The position numbers were made by a program, and so were the translations under genes. A stretch of DNA of 35,959 bases, taken from positions 171,323,205-171,359,163 of the forward strand of contig JBOZIK010000001.1 of assembly GCA_051453625.1 (NCBI GenBank). The letters are read 5' to 3'. The notes beneath the pieces are model-generated. The model saw only the letters and a program-made list of their open reading frames with translations. It was not told the origin of the DNA and ran no database searches. Shown here piece after piece: positions 9,967 through 21,275 of this stretch (its first letter is position 1; each line of letters begins with the position of its first letter). The stretch is from Welwitschia mirabilis. Lineage: Eukaryota; Gnetophyta; Gnetopsida; Welwitschiales.

Positions 9967-11617
9967 TTAACCCTTGCCTTTGCCTTCGCTCTTAGAGAGG
10001 GCTTGTTTCAAGAAGGAAAGGAAAACTACAATCAGAGCAATGCCTGCAAGGAGTCCTATGATAATAGCCACTGTCTTTCCGGCTTGGTCATCGTCACTGT
10101 GATGATGATAATGGCTATGATCGGCTGCATTCAAAACAGAATTTATAGTTAAATCGTCATTCACGAAAATCTTAAACCTCACTTCTAACAGTAAAAATAA
10201 CAAATTTCAGCGGAAAATCAAAGACACCATAGGGTTCACGGTAGAAGCCGTCCTGCCCGTATCGAGCGTAGCATTTGCTGAGGAAAACTTCTCCTGCAAC
10301 GGCATTTCCACAGGCACCTTTTAATTTCTGTACGGCTGCATCAATGCAGCCATCACAGTCCGACGGAGATAAATCTCCCTCGCATTGCGCAAGACCGTGC
10401 ACAAAACCGGTTCTGCACTCACAGTAAACAAATTTCCGTAAATAAGTTCACACAAGAAAAGAAAGAGATTAAAAACCGAGGTCTGTAAAATGTAACCGTT
10501 CCACTTTCGCGAAAAGAAAGATTTTTCACACATTCTATTCACACGTTCTATCTCCCCTTTAACTCCGACATGTTCTGCTCCTCTTCTTAGAACCTTGATT
10601 CTTTTCTCAGAGATTATCAAGACGGCTAGAGAATCAAATGTCCTAAAGATGTACCTGTCCTTCGGAATGAAACGCCGTCCTCTGTAAGATGTGTTCATTC
10701 CTTGCTCATTTCTTTTCAGTAAAGCTCATTATGTAAGGGAAATGGTTCTCATTACAACATTCCGTCTCCATTCTCACTTCTTAAAAAATGTGCATCGTCT
10801 CTCAGAACCTTTAGCCATTCAAGCGAAGGAATACAAGAAAAGCTTGTAAAGCTTAGAAGGCAAAACCTGTAACTTCTACTTCAGAATGTAGCTTCCTCGT
10901 TCGTAACGTGTTCTCTTCTTGTTCACTTCCTTCCCATAAAGTCTATTCCCTATAATAACTACAATGTCTATTGAACATTCTCAAATTTCTAAAGATTTTG
11001 CACCTTTTCTCAGACTCTTCCTTCCATTCAAAAAACTAGAACCAGCAAAACTCGAAAGGGAAAAGCTTTTACCTGCCATCGCCAGAGCTGGCCGTTCGCA
11101 AGCCGTTACCGTTGTTAACAAAACCGGAAACCATAAGATGCGCGAGCACATCATTCCGATGAGCGTCAAATTCCGCTGTAGAGTCCACTCCAGAGCCGCA
11201 GAGCTGGTGAATGAAAGTAAGATCGGGCTGAGAGAAGAAATCAAAGCTGTCATATCGAAGAAAGCATCCGTCGAGCTGAATCCGCGCGCCGCGAGACCGA
11301 AAGCATCCCTGAGAGATCTGCGACTGGCAATTCTGAACGCAATTCGAGCATTGATCTCCGTTAAGATCCCCTCTACAAGTATAAAGCCCGTACACCGCGT
11401 CCCCTCCGCTTCCAACACTGGTGTTAAAGTACGTTGTATCGGACGCCTGCTTCAACAGCGTCGCCAGAAGCGAGTTTAAACTCGTCTCGTAACCGCTGCC
11501 AGCGCTGTACTGGTCTTGCGAGCATCCTTCATATAAAAAACTCTGCGCCGCGGCGCGAGCCACAAAAAACACAAGCAAAGCCAAAGTAGCGCTGTTGCAC
11601 TTGTTTGTCTTCTCCAT
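9967..11617 (-). CDS. Plasmodesmata-located-protein-like, two DUF26 domains
   Basis: Three-exon gene: exon 1 11617-11073, exon 2 10412-10240, exon 3 10124-9967, about 291 residues, normal for PDLPs. Residues 1-25 form a signal peptide (hydrophobic core LALLVFFVA, cut near ARAAAQ). Gnk2/DUF26 domain 1 carries C-X8-C-X2-C at C81, C90 and C93, domain 2 at C192, C201 and C204. A His/Asp-rich linker (HSHYHHHSDDD) leads to a membrane helix, about 258-278, and a short basic tail, giving a type I membrane protein of plasmodesmata or plasma membrane. Family members restrict cell-to-cell movement and promote callose. Splice sites: CAG|GTAAAA with TGCAG|AACC (phase 2, restoring RTGF), and C|GTGAAC with TGCAG|CC. 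The second donor is uncertain: GGT at 10228 gives 295 residues, and AGT at 10183 would leave a 58-base intron, too short. An in-frame ATG at 11662 would add 15 charged residues before the signal peptide. A cysteine-rich secretory protein is excluded by the helix. Confidence 0.93.
10413..11072 (-). other. Intron 1 of the PDLP-like gene
   Basis: 660 bases, GT-AG, between the two DUF26 domains. No transposon recognised in it, unlike the surrounding DNA. Confidence 0.85.
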
Positions 11618-12400
11618 ATATCTCCCCTTGCTCTCTAATCTCCTCTCTCTCCCCTTCTGCAAAACTGAACAGCGTCAGAGAGTCCTTCAGAAGATGCTGT
11701 TCTTGTAGCGTTTTGGTTCCGTCTCGGCATAACCAGGTTTCCTTAAGTACACAGAGAGAAGCACTCCGAAAAGAGATAATCCGCTCATCCGCTCACTGAT
11801 CTCGAAGAAGCACAGCCGCTCCACCGTCTCTTAGCAGATGAATTCAACCTTTTCCAAGGCAAAACGCCAAAGAAAAAAGCCTCCACTCCTGCACCTTCAC
11901 CGTAATTACCAGAAGCTACAATAATTAGCTGTATCCCTTTCTGCAAGTGAGAAACGAAAAATGAAAAGAGAAAAAGAAGCAGCGTACGAAGCATGACCGA
12001 CCAAAATGCAAAAGGACTGCCATTTTTAATAGCGCTATTGGAGACACGCGGCTGATAATAAGAATTTGGAAAACGACAAGAAGCCTGTTATTCACCCTCC
12101 GCCTGGATTACTCTCGTTAATGTGAAGCCTGCCAATGTGGTTGTACGTCACTGGTTTGCGCGGAAAGCGGGGTCGCGCCGCGGCCCCACTTTTCACAATT
12201 GACGTTCATAGTTTTTGCAGAAACTCTTTCTGCTTTTTGCATTTTTGTCTAGTTTTTCCTTTTTTTCTATTGATGGCTGAAAGGAATTTCGTTTCTTATT
12301 CGTTGTGAAGCCATGTGCGGTATGACGTCACGTTTATGTCCTTGATGTCTTTTAAAAGTAGATGCCCTTCATTTGAAAAAAACTCCTTTTGATTTGATTT
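11618..12400 (-). promoter_or_regulatory. 5' region of the PDLP-like gene
   Basis: The first 45 bases upstream are GA-rich, typical of a plant 5' untranslated leader. Further up are a CCAAT motif on the minus strand beside the 12-base palindrome AATAGCGCTATT (12028-12039), a GC-rich block (CGGGGTCGCGCCGCGGCCCC, 12168-12187) and the palindrome TGACGTCA (12323-12330). No convincing TATA box was found at a fixed distance. The small open frame at 11785-11994 on the minus strand has no recognisable product. Confidence 0.45.
12323..12330. promoter_or_regulatory. TGACGTCA palindrome (bZIP/TGA-type site)
   Basis: Perfect 8-base palindrome followed by CGT, about 700 bases upstream of the PDLP-like start codon. 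TGACG motifs bind TGA-class bZIP factors in plants, and some PDLP genes respond to salicylic acid. Function here is inferred only. Confidence 0.35.
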
Positions 12401-12510
12401 TATAACTATTCGATTTCTCTGAAACGTGACTTCATTCATTCATCCAAGGTCTTCCATAGTTCTTCATTTCTCGCATAAAACCGTACAAACTTGTTTTCAT
12501 TTAATATAAC

Positions 12511-12521
12511 ATGGTATCATT
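12511..12521 (+). other. Degenerate tRNA-Met primer-site-like motif
   Basis: ATAACATGGTATCATTAG resembles the common Copia junction of LTR end ...ACA with TGGTATCAGAGC. Only the first eight bases of the primer site match, and no LTR start was found upstream. Could be chance. Confidence 0.25.
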
Positions 12522-12529
12522 AGTATACT

Positions 12530-13399
12530 AGTCCATAATTGACACGGCCACCAAAAGCAAGGTATCCAAAGAGTGATACTATTGTTTTGTTGGAGTTAAG
12601 TCGAGACCATTCAAAATACGTTGGTGCAACATGGGAATATAGAATCTTAATCGTCTTATTGGCCTTATTTTAATGTATTGTGTTCATCTTTTCAAATTAA
12701 ACAGACCAACCCCTTGGTTATGTCTAGCTTATTAATCATGAGAAGCTCTTTGGTGTAACAACAATTTAAGTGGACTAGAGATCTTTTAAATTATTAACAT
12801 TTACAACTTAACAAGTACTTAAGATCTTGAAATTTAGCAAGTGCAAATTGATATGTAAAAATGTCTTCTTGTTCACCTAAGGCATAACATTTCTAAATGT
12901 AATTGGCATTCTATTTGTCATAGAATCAAATTTTAAGTGTCATATGATAATATATCTATTATGTTATTCGTGACATTCCACTTTCAATTGTAGATATCAT
13001 GCATTTTGCATGTAGAAAGGTATTTCTCACCATGCATAAACTTTTTTAACACGATAATAAGTTTATTATACGATCCACTTTTTTATTGCGTTTTTTAATA
13101 AAAGTTTAATACATCGATAAATATGATAACATACAAAATCATGTTTTTCTAACTTAACATATGNNNNNNNNNNNNNNNNNNNNNNNNNNNNNNNNNNNNN
13201 NNNNNNNNNNNNNNNNNNNNNNNNNNNNNNNNNNNNNNNNNNNNNNNNNNNNNNNNNNNNNNNTCATCAAATTTGTCTTTAAGTCCACCATGGACAAGCT
13301 AAGATTTGGGTTGATGAAAATAAACTCAATTGAGTCTACAGAAAAAATCAATTACTATAAGTAACCATTACTTTTCTCTAGTTTAGATTGTGTTCATAG
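12530..13399. other. AT-rich spacer with a 100-N gap
   Basis: No gene recognised. A placeholder gap lies at 13164-13263. The part right of the gap may belong to the minus-strand Copia remnant that follows. Confidence 0.4.
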
Positions 13400-14910
13400 A
13401 TCTACATAAGTTCATGCGAACAAAATCTAAAGATTTATTATTATGCAATATTTGGCATGCCACGAACCTTTACATGATTACTCAAAATTCACAAAGAATT
13501 AATATTATAATCACCAAATATGTATTGCCATATTTGAATATCACTTTAGATGAGATAAAAAGATTAAACCATTTATCATTATTTTTTAAAAATAAAATAT
13601 TTTATGGATAAGTTGTAGTAACAATCTCCACTTCTATGTTGATAATTCTAGAAACTTTTTCTAAGAACTCTCTTGAACTATCTATTAGCTATTAAAGCAA
13701 TAATAGAAAACAAGCTTAATGCATTCAATATATCATGTGTGTGAATATCTCTAATTGAAGTCTTTAAAACTGAAAGGCCAATTTCATTAACTAAGACTTA
13801 TATTTATTCTCTAGTGTAAATTGCATTCCCTTGTAGGGAGATAACTTTATAAATAGTAATGCATCATTGGGCATGTGATGTAAGAAATATAAATGTGTTA
13901 TTGCTATGATTTTACTTTTGTAATTGCCACGAGATTGAAAAGTGAAGATTTTTCCCCTATATATTCCAAGAAAGAAGAAAACTTTTTTCTAGATAGAGTA
14001 TAGTATTTTTTAGAAACATGTTCATGACCTTTGCATAAATAACGTTGGACATTGTTTCCATTTTGATCATTTATTACATGATTACCATAACCATTACAAC
14101 CATGAGAATCTCCTTAATCATGACTATGTGAATCACTATTAGTATGAGTACCTTGAATATATATACACATTTCATGATCATCACAACCTGCATTGACCTA
14201 TTAACTAGATGAAGAAGGTATAAATTAATTGTTAATTTTACATAACTAGCAAGAGATAATTTCCTTTTAAGTAGTGTAATCTTATGGATTTTTAATATTT
14301 AGTTAATTTTCATAAAAGATAATTCTAAAAGATTTATTACACACTTAATAGGTATTACAAGTGTATCAAAACATATCAATAAAAATCTATGAAATTTTTG
14401 AAGAATAATTAAACACAAGTTATTCAACTTTTTAACAATCTCATGTACCCCTATATCAAACTATTGAACGTCTTAGAGTTAGCCATTTGCAAGGTTTAAA
14501 CATCCCTCTTTACCGATTGTAACTTCGATAGTTGAGACTTAAGAATATTTTTATAAAGCTTTAAGGGTATCCTCAAGTTCCTTATAAATCCTAATATTAA
14601 TGGTTCTTGATAAAATTTCTGTTACAACTTGCATAAGGGCTTGCTTTGCCTTTTACTTCTTCTTTTGAGCATTTCTAATAGTTTTATATTTAGTAACGTT
14701 AATACTAGAAAACTTAACAAGTACATGTTTATTTGTGAAAAAAACCTTCATAGTATCGCAAAGATCTTGGGGCTCTAGGATATAATCATCATATTTGACA
14801 AGCCAATAAAAGTTTTAGTCTTTATAAGCATTTGAATCTTAAAGCTCGAATTGTGAGAGGAGTTAACCATGCTCATTAATATCACTTGTTTAGAATATAA
14901 CTCTAATTAT
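13400..14910 (-). pseudogene. Decayed Copia gag-protease region
   Basis: Read leftwards on the minus strand. A gag-like stretch at about 14860-14550 includes WLVKYDDYILEPQDLCDTMK-like residues and then NAQKKK.KAKQALMQVV, resembling the KAKALI.QALS block of UBN2 gag. A zinc-knuckle-like C.GHEHVSKKYY follows near 14055-14000 (consensus C..C...GH....C, partly decayed), then a GLSVLKTSIRDIHTHDILNA stretch near 13780-13720, similar to the part after the protease active site. Full of stops. The order of blocks is the main support; each match alone is weak. Confidence 0.45.
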
Positions 14911-16794
14911 ATAAAAGAACAAATAACCAAAATCTCTTAAGAAGAGTCAATGTAAGTAAGAATCTAAGAAATATTTTACAAGTATCCATGTGGTATATAA
15001 ACTAAATAGGAAAGTTGATAACATGAAGGAAAGTACAAGGAACATTATAAGAGAACAAAACATTATTCATAACTTTTAATAACAAAAAATGCAATAGAAT
15101 GTCTTCACCATAATAAACTAATAAATAAATTTGTAAAGTAATTACTTGAGCTTATTCAAGTAGTCACATAAATATGGTGTACAACTAATTAATGAATTAT
15201 GGGAATTTAGAATGAATAGGTTTAATATAAAAAGTTTAATATACAATATTATAAGCCTTTTCACTTAACCAATTTGAATTTGAAATTCTCAAAATATGTT
15301 ATTTTTTTTATCATAGTGATGTAGGAGAATCCTTGTAAAATACAATTAATACATTACAAAGTGTGTTTGCATGAGTTAGGGGTCTATTTGCTAAGGTTTT
15401 AGTGTACTTATGGGGAAAATAAAATTTGCATGTATAATTGTCATGTTGAAATCGTAGTTGTTCAAGTTAGCATGTTTTGAGGTAATCTAATTATTAGCAA
15501 TACGCTATGTTTAAAGGAAATCTAGATGTAAGAAATATGCAATGTTTAAAGGAAATCTGAGTGTATAGAATATGCTATGTTTAAAAGCTATTTTTGATAA
15601 AATGTGTAAGAGGATAATATTAGATGATTCCTTCATTATTAAGATTCCTCTTAAAGACTTATAAATAAAGAAGAATAGGGCATAAAACTGGTAGAAGATA
15701 GGGTAAGGCTTTTGGAGGTCATTACTTAAGAGAGCTCACAAAAGCTCTATTAGATGTGATTTCAGTTTATACTTTTTATATTACTAATGTTAAGTGATTC
15801 TTTCATTAGCATCACTACTTTCTCTTCTTTTATATTTCTTCCTTTTTAATTGTTCCTCATTGATACACAATCCTAGAAGTGTTCGTGGGGTTTTTGTTGC
15901 ATTAACTCTACATCATACATATCTATGAAGAAATAGTTATTATACCTCATCCATGCTAAACTTGATAACACCTTTGATCTACATTCCATCTCACAGTTTA
16001 TGTTAAAACCATGAAATATTCATCTTAATTTAAAAAAATTTATCTAATATAATTTATCTTAATCTAATATTCTATTTGTTTCATTTGTAAATAAGATATG
16101 TATCATCTTTCAATTTGTCACAATTTAAATTAGGTAGGCAAAATTCACACTTGACATCATTCTATAAATGTTACATATTTTCCTACAACTACTTATTTTC
16201 GTAAATATGAACTAAGAAAATAAGTATTTGTAATCTCACCACAAAGACATTATTGCATGACTATTTCTTTTAGTACTGAGGATATTATTTACCTTAATAA
16301 ATTATTAATAAAGCTCCACTTTCTAAATGAATTTTTATTTAGTTATTTACACATCATATTTTAATAAGAACTATTATCTACAATTTCGTTCACCATCACC
16401 ATACTAAGCATAACATCATATCTAACTTTGTTAGTAAGGCAATTGCAAATGCCAAATTAAAGATCAATGCATAGATCTCTTTACATAGTTATCTCCATGT
16501 AGATTCTTTTAAGATCTTACATTTGATTCAAATTTACATAGATGATCAAGAATGGTATTATAGAGAAGTTGAATCACTCTTCAATTATCAAAGTATTTAC
16601 TCTCCTATTGCCTTTTCAGTCAATGTTAGCTACTTCCTCTCTTTTTAAGGTTATGATTGTCTATTATTTAGTGGATTTTAATCTAACGATATCTTGTCTT
16701 TGAAGAAATTATTTGTTATGGAATTCCAAAATCTTAGCGTTATTAATTAGTTGATTCATTCATAATTTAATCTTTGTAACCTTACTAAGTGCTA
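14911..16794. other. AT-rich spacer
   Basis: No gene recognised on either strand. It contains a short tandem repeat at 15499-15590. Confidence 0.45.
15499..15590. repeat. 35-bp tandem repeat, 2.6 units
   Basis: Units start at 15499, 15534 and 15569, each reading AATAYGCWATGTTTAAA with GGAAATCT following in the first two. Confidence 0.7.
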
Positions 16795-17010
16795 ATGTGG
16801 TATTAGGCTAGATGAAATTATGGGAAACTCATCCTCCATCTAAGAGGTCATGGATTTAAATGTTTGGATGCCTTACTTGGAACACGATAAGGCTTAGGCA
16901 TAATTAAATCATTTGTTTGGGTAATTGTGGTGGCTATGCTTTCATATGAAATTATGATCATTAAAAGTTTCAAGTTTGACATCTTCCCTACCTAGTGTTA
17001 ATACATTGAT
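16795..17010 (+). repeat. tRNA-derived SINE-like element, copy 2
   Basis: Shares CATCCTCCATCTAAG, the box-B-like GGTCATGGATTTAAAT, ATTAAATCATTTGTTTGGG and AAAAGTTTCAAGTTTGACATC with the copies at 7205-7362 (minus) and 30553-30757 (plus). The arrangement of box B followed by a unique tail fits a Pol III derived SINE. Confidence 0.6.
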
Positions 17011-17689
17011 ATTGGGTGTGCTTAAGTATTTAAACCAGAGAGTTGAAAAGGATAACATATAGCCCCTTTTTCAACTGAAAATGTTTTTTAGTTGGCTAAT
17101 GTTTTCAACTAACATGTTGAAAATGTCAATGGCATTTTGTTGACATTTTCAAAAATGTCTAGCATTTTCAAAAATGACACATTTATAAGTAAGGTGAAAA
17201 CAAAAAATAAAATATAGAAAAAAAGGTCTAAACACTCACTTATTATAATGTTAGGGTTTTTACACTAAATCTGTCTAAACAGAGATAAGACTAATACATT
17301 ATTCTTTTCAAGATGTAACTCTCCATAAACATCATTCTATCATTGGAAATTAATTATGAACTGGGGGATCCAATAAAAACTATATGTGGTGTAATAAATT
17401 GAAATGTTCATAAGGAGTATTGCACATAATTTTATTGATTATCATCCACAGGAAATATGTTAATCATTCTATTGGATGAATTAAAAATCTACAAATCAAT
17501 GTTGTCTACATATCTTAGGCTATGTTTAATTAGGAATTCCTTTTATAAAAAGGGTAAGGGTCCACAATAACTAAAATGTAGGGGCTGAGATTAGAAACAA
17601 GAACCATCACTTTATCTCCTTATTTTTCATTACATAACCAGTTATATTTCTTCAATCATTCTTAATACATTGTGTTGTGTGGGGTTATT
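17011..17689. other. Spacer, possibly Gypsy internal region
   Basis: No recognisable domain. It lies downstream (minus sense) of the Gypsy gag start and may be its decayed continuation. A local repetition of ACATTTTCAAAAATG-like words occurs near 17110-17180. Confidence 0.35.
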
Positions 17690-17919
17690 ACCAATGATTA
17701 TTTAGCACTTGGACAAGATATTCTGTGAATTAGATCACTACAATCAGTGTAATACTTAACAGATTTCTTTGTGAATTGCTTAGCTTCTTAAATCTATGCT
17801 GATTTTATGCTCTCATTTCTATCATCTCTCCTAGACTGGAGCCCATGAACTAAGTGATTTATAGCATTCACTAAGGGTCTCACTTTTGTGGACGGTGGTA
17901 CAGCTCTTCTTGGAGCCAT
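17690..17919 (-). pseudogene. Gypsy gag N-terminus, decayed
   Basis: ATG at 17919 opens a basic, proline-containing N-terminus (MAPRRAVPPSTKVRP) about 90 bases downstream of a tRNA-Met primer site. That is the usual place and style of a plant Gypsy gag start. The frame breaks after about 35 codons, and stops follow. No later Gypsy domains are found to the left. Confidence 0.55.
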
Positions 17920-18007
17920 CTGTTAATCCTACCAAACACAATTATGATAATCAAGGGAAGAATACTAAGATATAATTCATCATACAATTTCAACTTCATA
18001 ACTTAAA

Positions 18008-18019
18008 GCTCTGATACCA
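18008..18019 (-). other. Primer binding site (tRNA-iMet) of the Gypsy element
   Basis: Minus strand TGGTATCAGAGC, an exact match to the standard plant primer site, four bases inside the LTR end (TGTTACA at 18023). It sets the element's orientation as minus and identifies the sequence to its right as a 5' LTR. Confidence 0.9.
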
Positions 18020-18787
18020 AAATGTAACATCCACTTTTGACTTCAACAAATAACAAATTTTGTGTTTTGATGAAATGTTTGTACCATAGGAATAGATTCT
18101 TAACTAAGGTATTTTGCATTCTATCTTATTTATAAANNNNNNNNNNNNNNNNNNNNNNNNNNNNNNNNNNNNNNNNNNNNNNNNNNNNNNNNNNNNNNNN
18201 NNNNNNNNNNNNNNNNNNNNNNTAGGAGGGAATATCACAATATGATATTCGTACATTAATTAGTGATAATAGTTAACATGTAATTCACTTTAAGATGTAT
18301 AGGATTACATCCCTAAATAAGAAAAATGTCACAGTTAAGCTAAGTACAAAGGTCGATACTCAAGATGCCTAACATATTAATAAGGGAACTTCCTGTTTAA
18401 TTTACTAGTTTAACTTGGCTAAGGTCAATTACAATATATGTCATTTAAGTATCTTCCTTTTGGTGGGAATATAACTATTATTTTTATATCTATTTCATGG
18501 GTGTAGGGCTTGTGTTTTGCTTACTATTTTATCATATCATTATAGCAAACTTTAAGTGTTAATGTTTATGCAAGTTAAGGATTCCAAACAAGATAACAGT
18601 TACACATCAAGGAGACACGACCAGGACCTTTCTCCAGCTTATGTTAACTTCTTTACAATTATCCACATCACATGTTCCAGTAATCCAAATGCACCCTACT
18701 AGAAGGCGGTTTTAATCATAAAAGTTGTACACGTACCTCCCCATTTTGCTCTGGCAGTTCGATCCCAATGCCTTAGGACTCCCAACA

Positions 18788-19787
18788 GAGAGTTACACTC
18801 CTTGAAGTCTGTACAAACAGTTACCATGGCCAATTTTAATTTTCATAATTTAACATATATGTTAATGGCCAACATGATAATCACATGCATGGCTTACAAA
18901 AGGGTTAGTCAACAAGACTCAATGACAATAGTCGACAACAAGATCACTTAAGTTTCATAAGGTTTCATAATACTTAGACTCTACAAACTCCTGGAAGACT
19001 CACACAAGATATTGTTAAAATACTACAAGATTTTATGAAGACTTCAGCACACACATAACAACACAAGACATATTGCATTCATGCAAAATTTATGAAATAC
19101 AAGGAAAAAAATTCAAGAATAAAGCATACAAGTATTTAAAAAGAAGGTTATGGACCACACCTGTTCTTGGCAAAAATCCAAGTTGCTCCTATTTGAAGCA
19201 AGCTCCACATGACCAAGTCACAAGATATGACTCTAATACCAAGGGGGAATTCAAGTATTTATAACAGAAAACTAATAGCAAGGCTGACAATAAAGTTTAG
19301 GTTTCTACAATGTGTTTAGGATCCCTTAATCCTCTCTTTCCACGTCTGGCCATTGGGTGTGAACAATAATATAACAATTCTTTATAAATAAATCTAGATG
19401 CATGAGATAATTTACAAGAGCAAATACTTTAGATCACATATCATTACTATTGCATGAACAAATATAATTAAAAGAAATCTATATGAAAGCTACAGTTAGT
19501 CTCCAAGATAAATCAAGTATTCAACTTTTCACTATAACAAATAAAACTCATGCATAAACAATAATAAATTTCATAGTTAACTCAATCTTTCAATTCAATT
19601 AATTAAGAAAATAGCTGTAAGTTAATGTTTCAGTCAAGTCTAAAATAAATAATCATACAAATACCTAGTTTAACTATTACTTTTATTTTACATATTATCA
19701 TTTTTAAACAATTTGAAACTAGGCTTATTATTATTAATTTTTTAAATTATTTATCTAAATAACTAGGATGGTTTTCTAAACTTGCGA
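18788..19787 (-). repeat. LTR module, copy 1
   Basis: About 1 kb, matching 20348-21260 in direct orientation from AGAGTTACACTCC to GGTTTTCTAAACTT. It holds about 78 extra bases (near 19217-19310) that copy 2 lacks. Confidence 0.8.
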
Positions 19788-20028
19788 AAATCAAATCTCT
19801 CCCTCTTAAGGGGTTTCCTCCTGAAAACTTGTGAGTAACTCAGGTTATCATTATAAGATCTCACACATTGACTTTTATGTTACTTAACTCTCTACTTATC
19901 CTAACCATTGAACCTTGTATAATTTGGTTATCTTCCTTAAACTATCATTTGTTTTGGTCTAGTATTTTAATATGATTAGGGAATTATTTACTCCTTGACC
20001 TGAAGTAACCTTGATTATATTAGAAGGG

Positions 20029-20345
20029 TTGGTCCATAACCTTCTTTTTAAATACTTGTATGCTTTGTTCTTGAATTTCTTTCCTTGTATTTCAAGTTTT
20101 GCATGAATGCAATATGTCTTGTGTTGTCATTTGTGTGTTGAAATCTTCAAAAAATCTTAAGAGTCTTTTAACAATATCTTGTGTGTCTTCCAGAAGTTTG
20201 TAGAGTCTAAGTATTGTGAAACCTTGTGAAACTTAAGTGATCTTGTTGTCAACTATTGTGATTGAGTCTTGCTGACTAACCCTTTTGTAAGCCATGCACA
20301 TAATTATCCTGTTGACCATTGACATTTATGTTAAATTATGAAAAT
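20029..20345 (+). repeat. LTR module, inverted partial copy
   Basis: Reverse complement of 18837-19159 (for example TGGTCCATAACCTTCTTTTT against AAAAAGAAGGTTATGGACCA). With the direct copy to its right (20395-20715) it forms inverted arms of about 320 bases around a loop of about 50 bases. Confidence 0.82.
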
Positions 20346-20347
20346 TA

Positions 20348-21260
20348 AGAGTTACACTCCCTGAAGTCCATACAAATGGTTACCCTGGCCAGTTTTAATT
20401 TTCATAGTTTAACAAAAATGTCAATGGTCAATAGGATAATCATGTGCATGGCTTACAAAAAGGGTTAGTCAACAAGACTCAATCACAACAATTAACAATG
20501 AGATCACAAGTTTCACAAGGTTTCACAATACTTAAACTCTACAAACTCCTGGAAGATTCACACAAGATATTGTTAAAAGACTACGAGATTTTTTGAAGAC
20601 TTCACACATGACAACACAAGACATATTGCATTCATACAAAATTTACGAAAAACAAGGAAAGAAATTCAAGAACAAAGCATACAAGTATTTAAAAAGAAGG
20701 TTATGGACCACACCTGTTCTTAGCAAAAATCCAAGGTTCTTCTATTTGAATCAAGCTCCACACGATCAAGTTACAAGGTATGAATCTAAGGTGTTTAGGA
20801 TTCTTTAATCCTTTCTTTCCATGTTTAGCCAGTGGGTGTGAACAATAATATAACAATTCTTCATAAATAAATCTATATGCATGAGATAATTTGCAAGAGC
20901 AAATACTTTAGATCACATATCATTCCTATTACATGATCAAATATAATTAAAAGAAATCTATATCAAAGTTGCAGTTAGTCTCCAAGATAAATCAACTTTT
21001 CACTGTAACGAATAACACTCACGCATTAAAAAAAAATAAATTTCATAGTTAACTCAATATTTCAATTCAATTAACTAAGAAAATAACTATAAGTTAATGT
21101 TTCAGTAAAGTCTAAAATAAATAATCATACAAATACCTAGTTTAACTATTACTTTTATTTTATATATTATTATTTTTAAACAATTTAAAACTAGGCTCAT
21201 TATTATTAAATTTTTTAATTATTTATGTAAATAACTAGAAAGGTTTTCTAAACTTAGGAA
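20348..21260 (-). repeat. LTR module, copy 2
   Basis: Direct copy of 18788-19787. It ends at the TG terminus of the LTR, so it is the LTR's original 5' part in minus orientation. Confidence 0.8.
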
Positions 21261-21275
21261 AATTTGGACGTGACA

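Larger units (their letters stand above)
18023..21275 (-). repeat. Gypsy 5' LTR, about 3.25 kb
   Basis: Bounded on the minus strand by TGTCACGTCC at 21275 and GGATGTTACA at 18023. These are inverted at 8 of 10 positions, as LTR ends usually are, and the second lies right beside the primer site. It contains an 86-N gap (18137-18222) and an internal three-copy module: 18788-19787 direct, 20029-20345 inverted and partial, 20348-21260 direct. The open frames at 19073-19264 and 20593-20808 are the same module translated twice and are not genes. CTTAT follows at 21276, but the partner flank is outside the assembled element. Confidence 0.7.

Noticed and set aside
10964-11479. 171-residue plus-strand open frame
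   Set aside because: It is the antisense of PDLP-like exon 1, whose sense frame has a signal peptide, DUF26 cysteines and proper splice sites.
11785-11994. Small minus-strand open frame upstream of the PDLP-like gene
   Set aside because: Starts with a hydrophobic run but has no homologue that I recognise; may be leader or promoter sequence.
19073-20808. Two similar open frames at 19073-19264 and 20593-20808
   Set aside because: They are two copies of the same LTR module, antisense to the Gypsy element; similarity comes from duplication, not coding selection.
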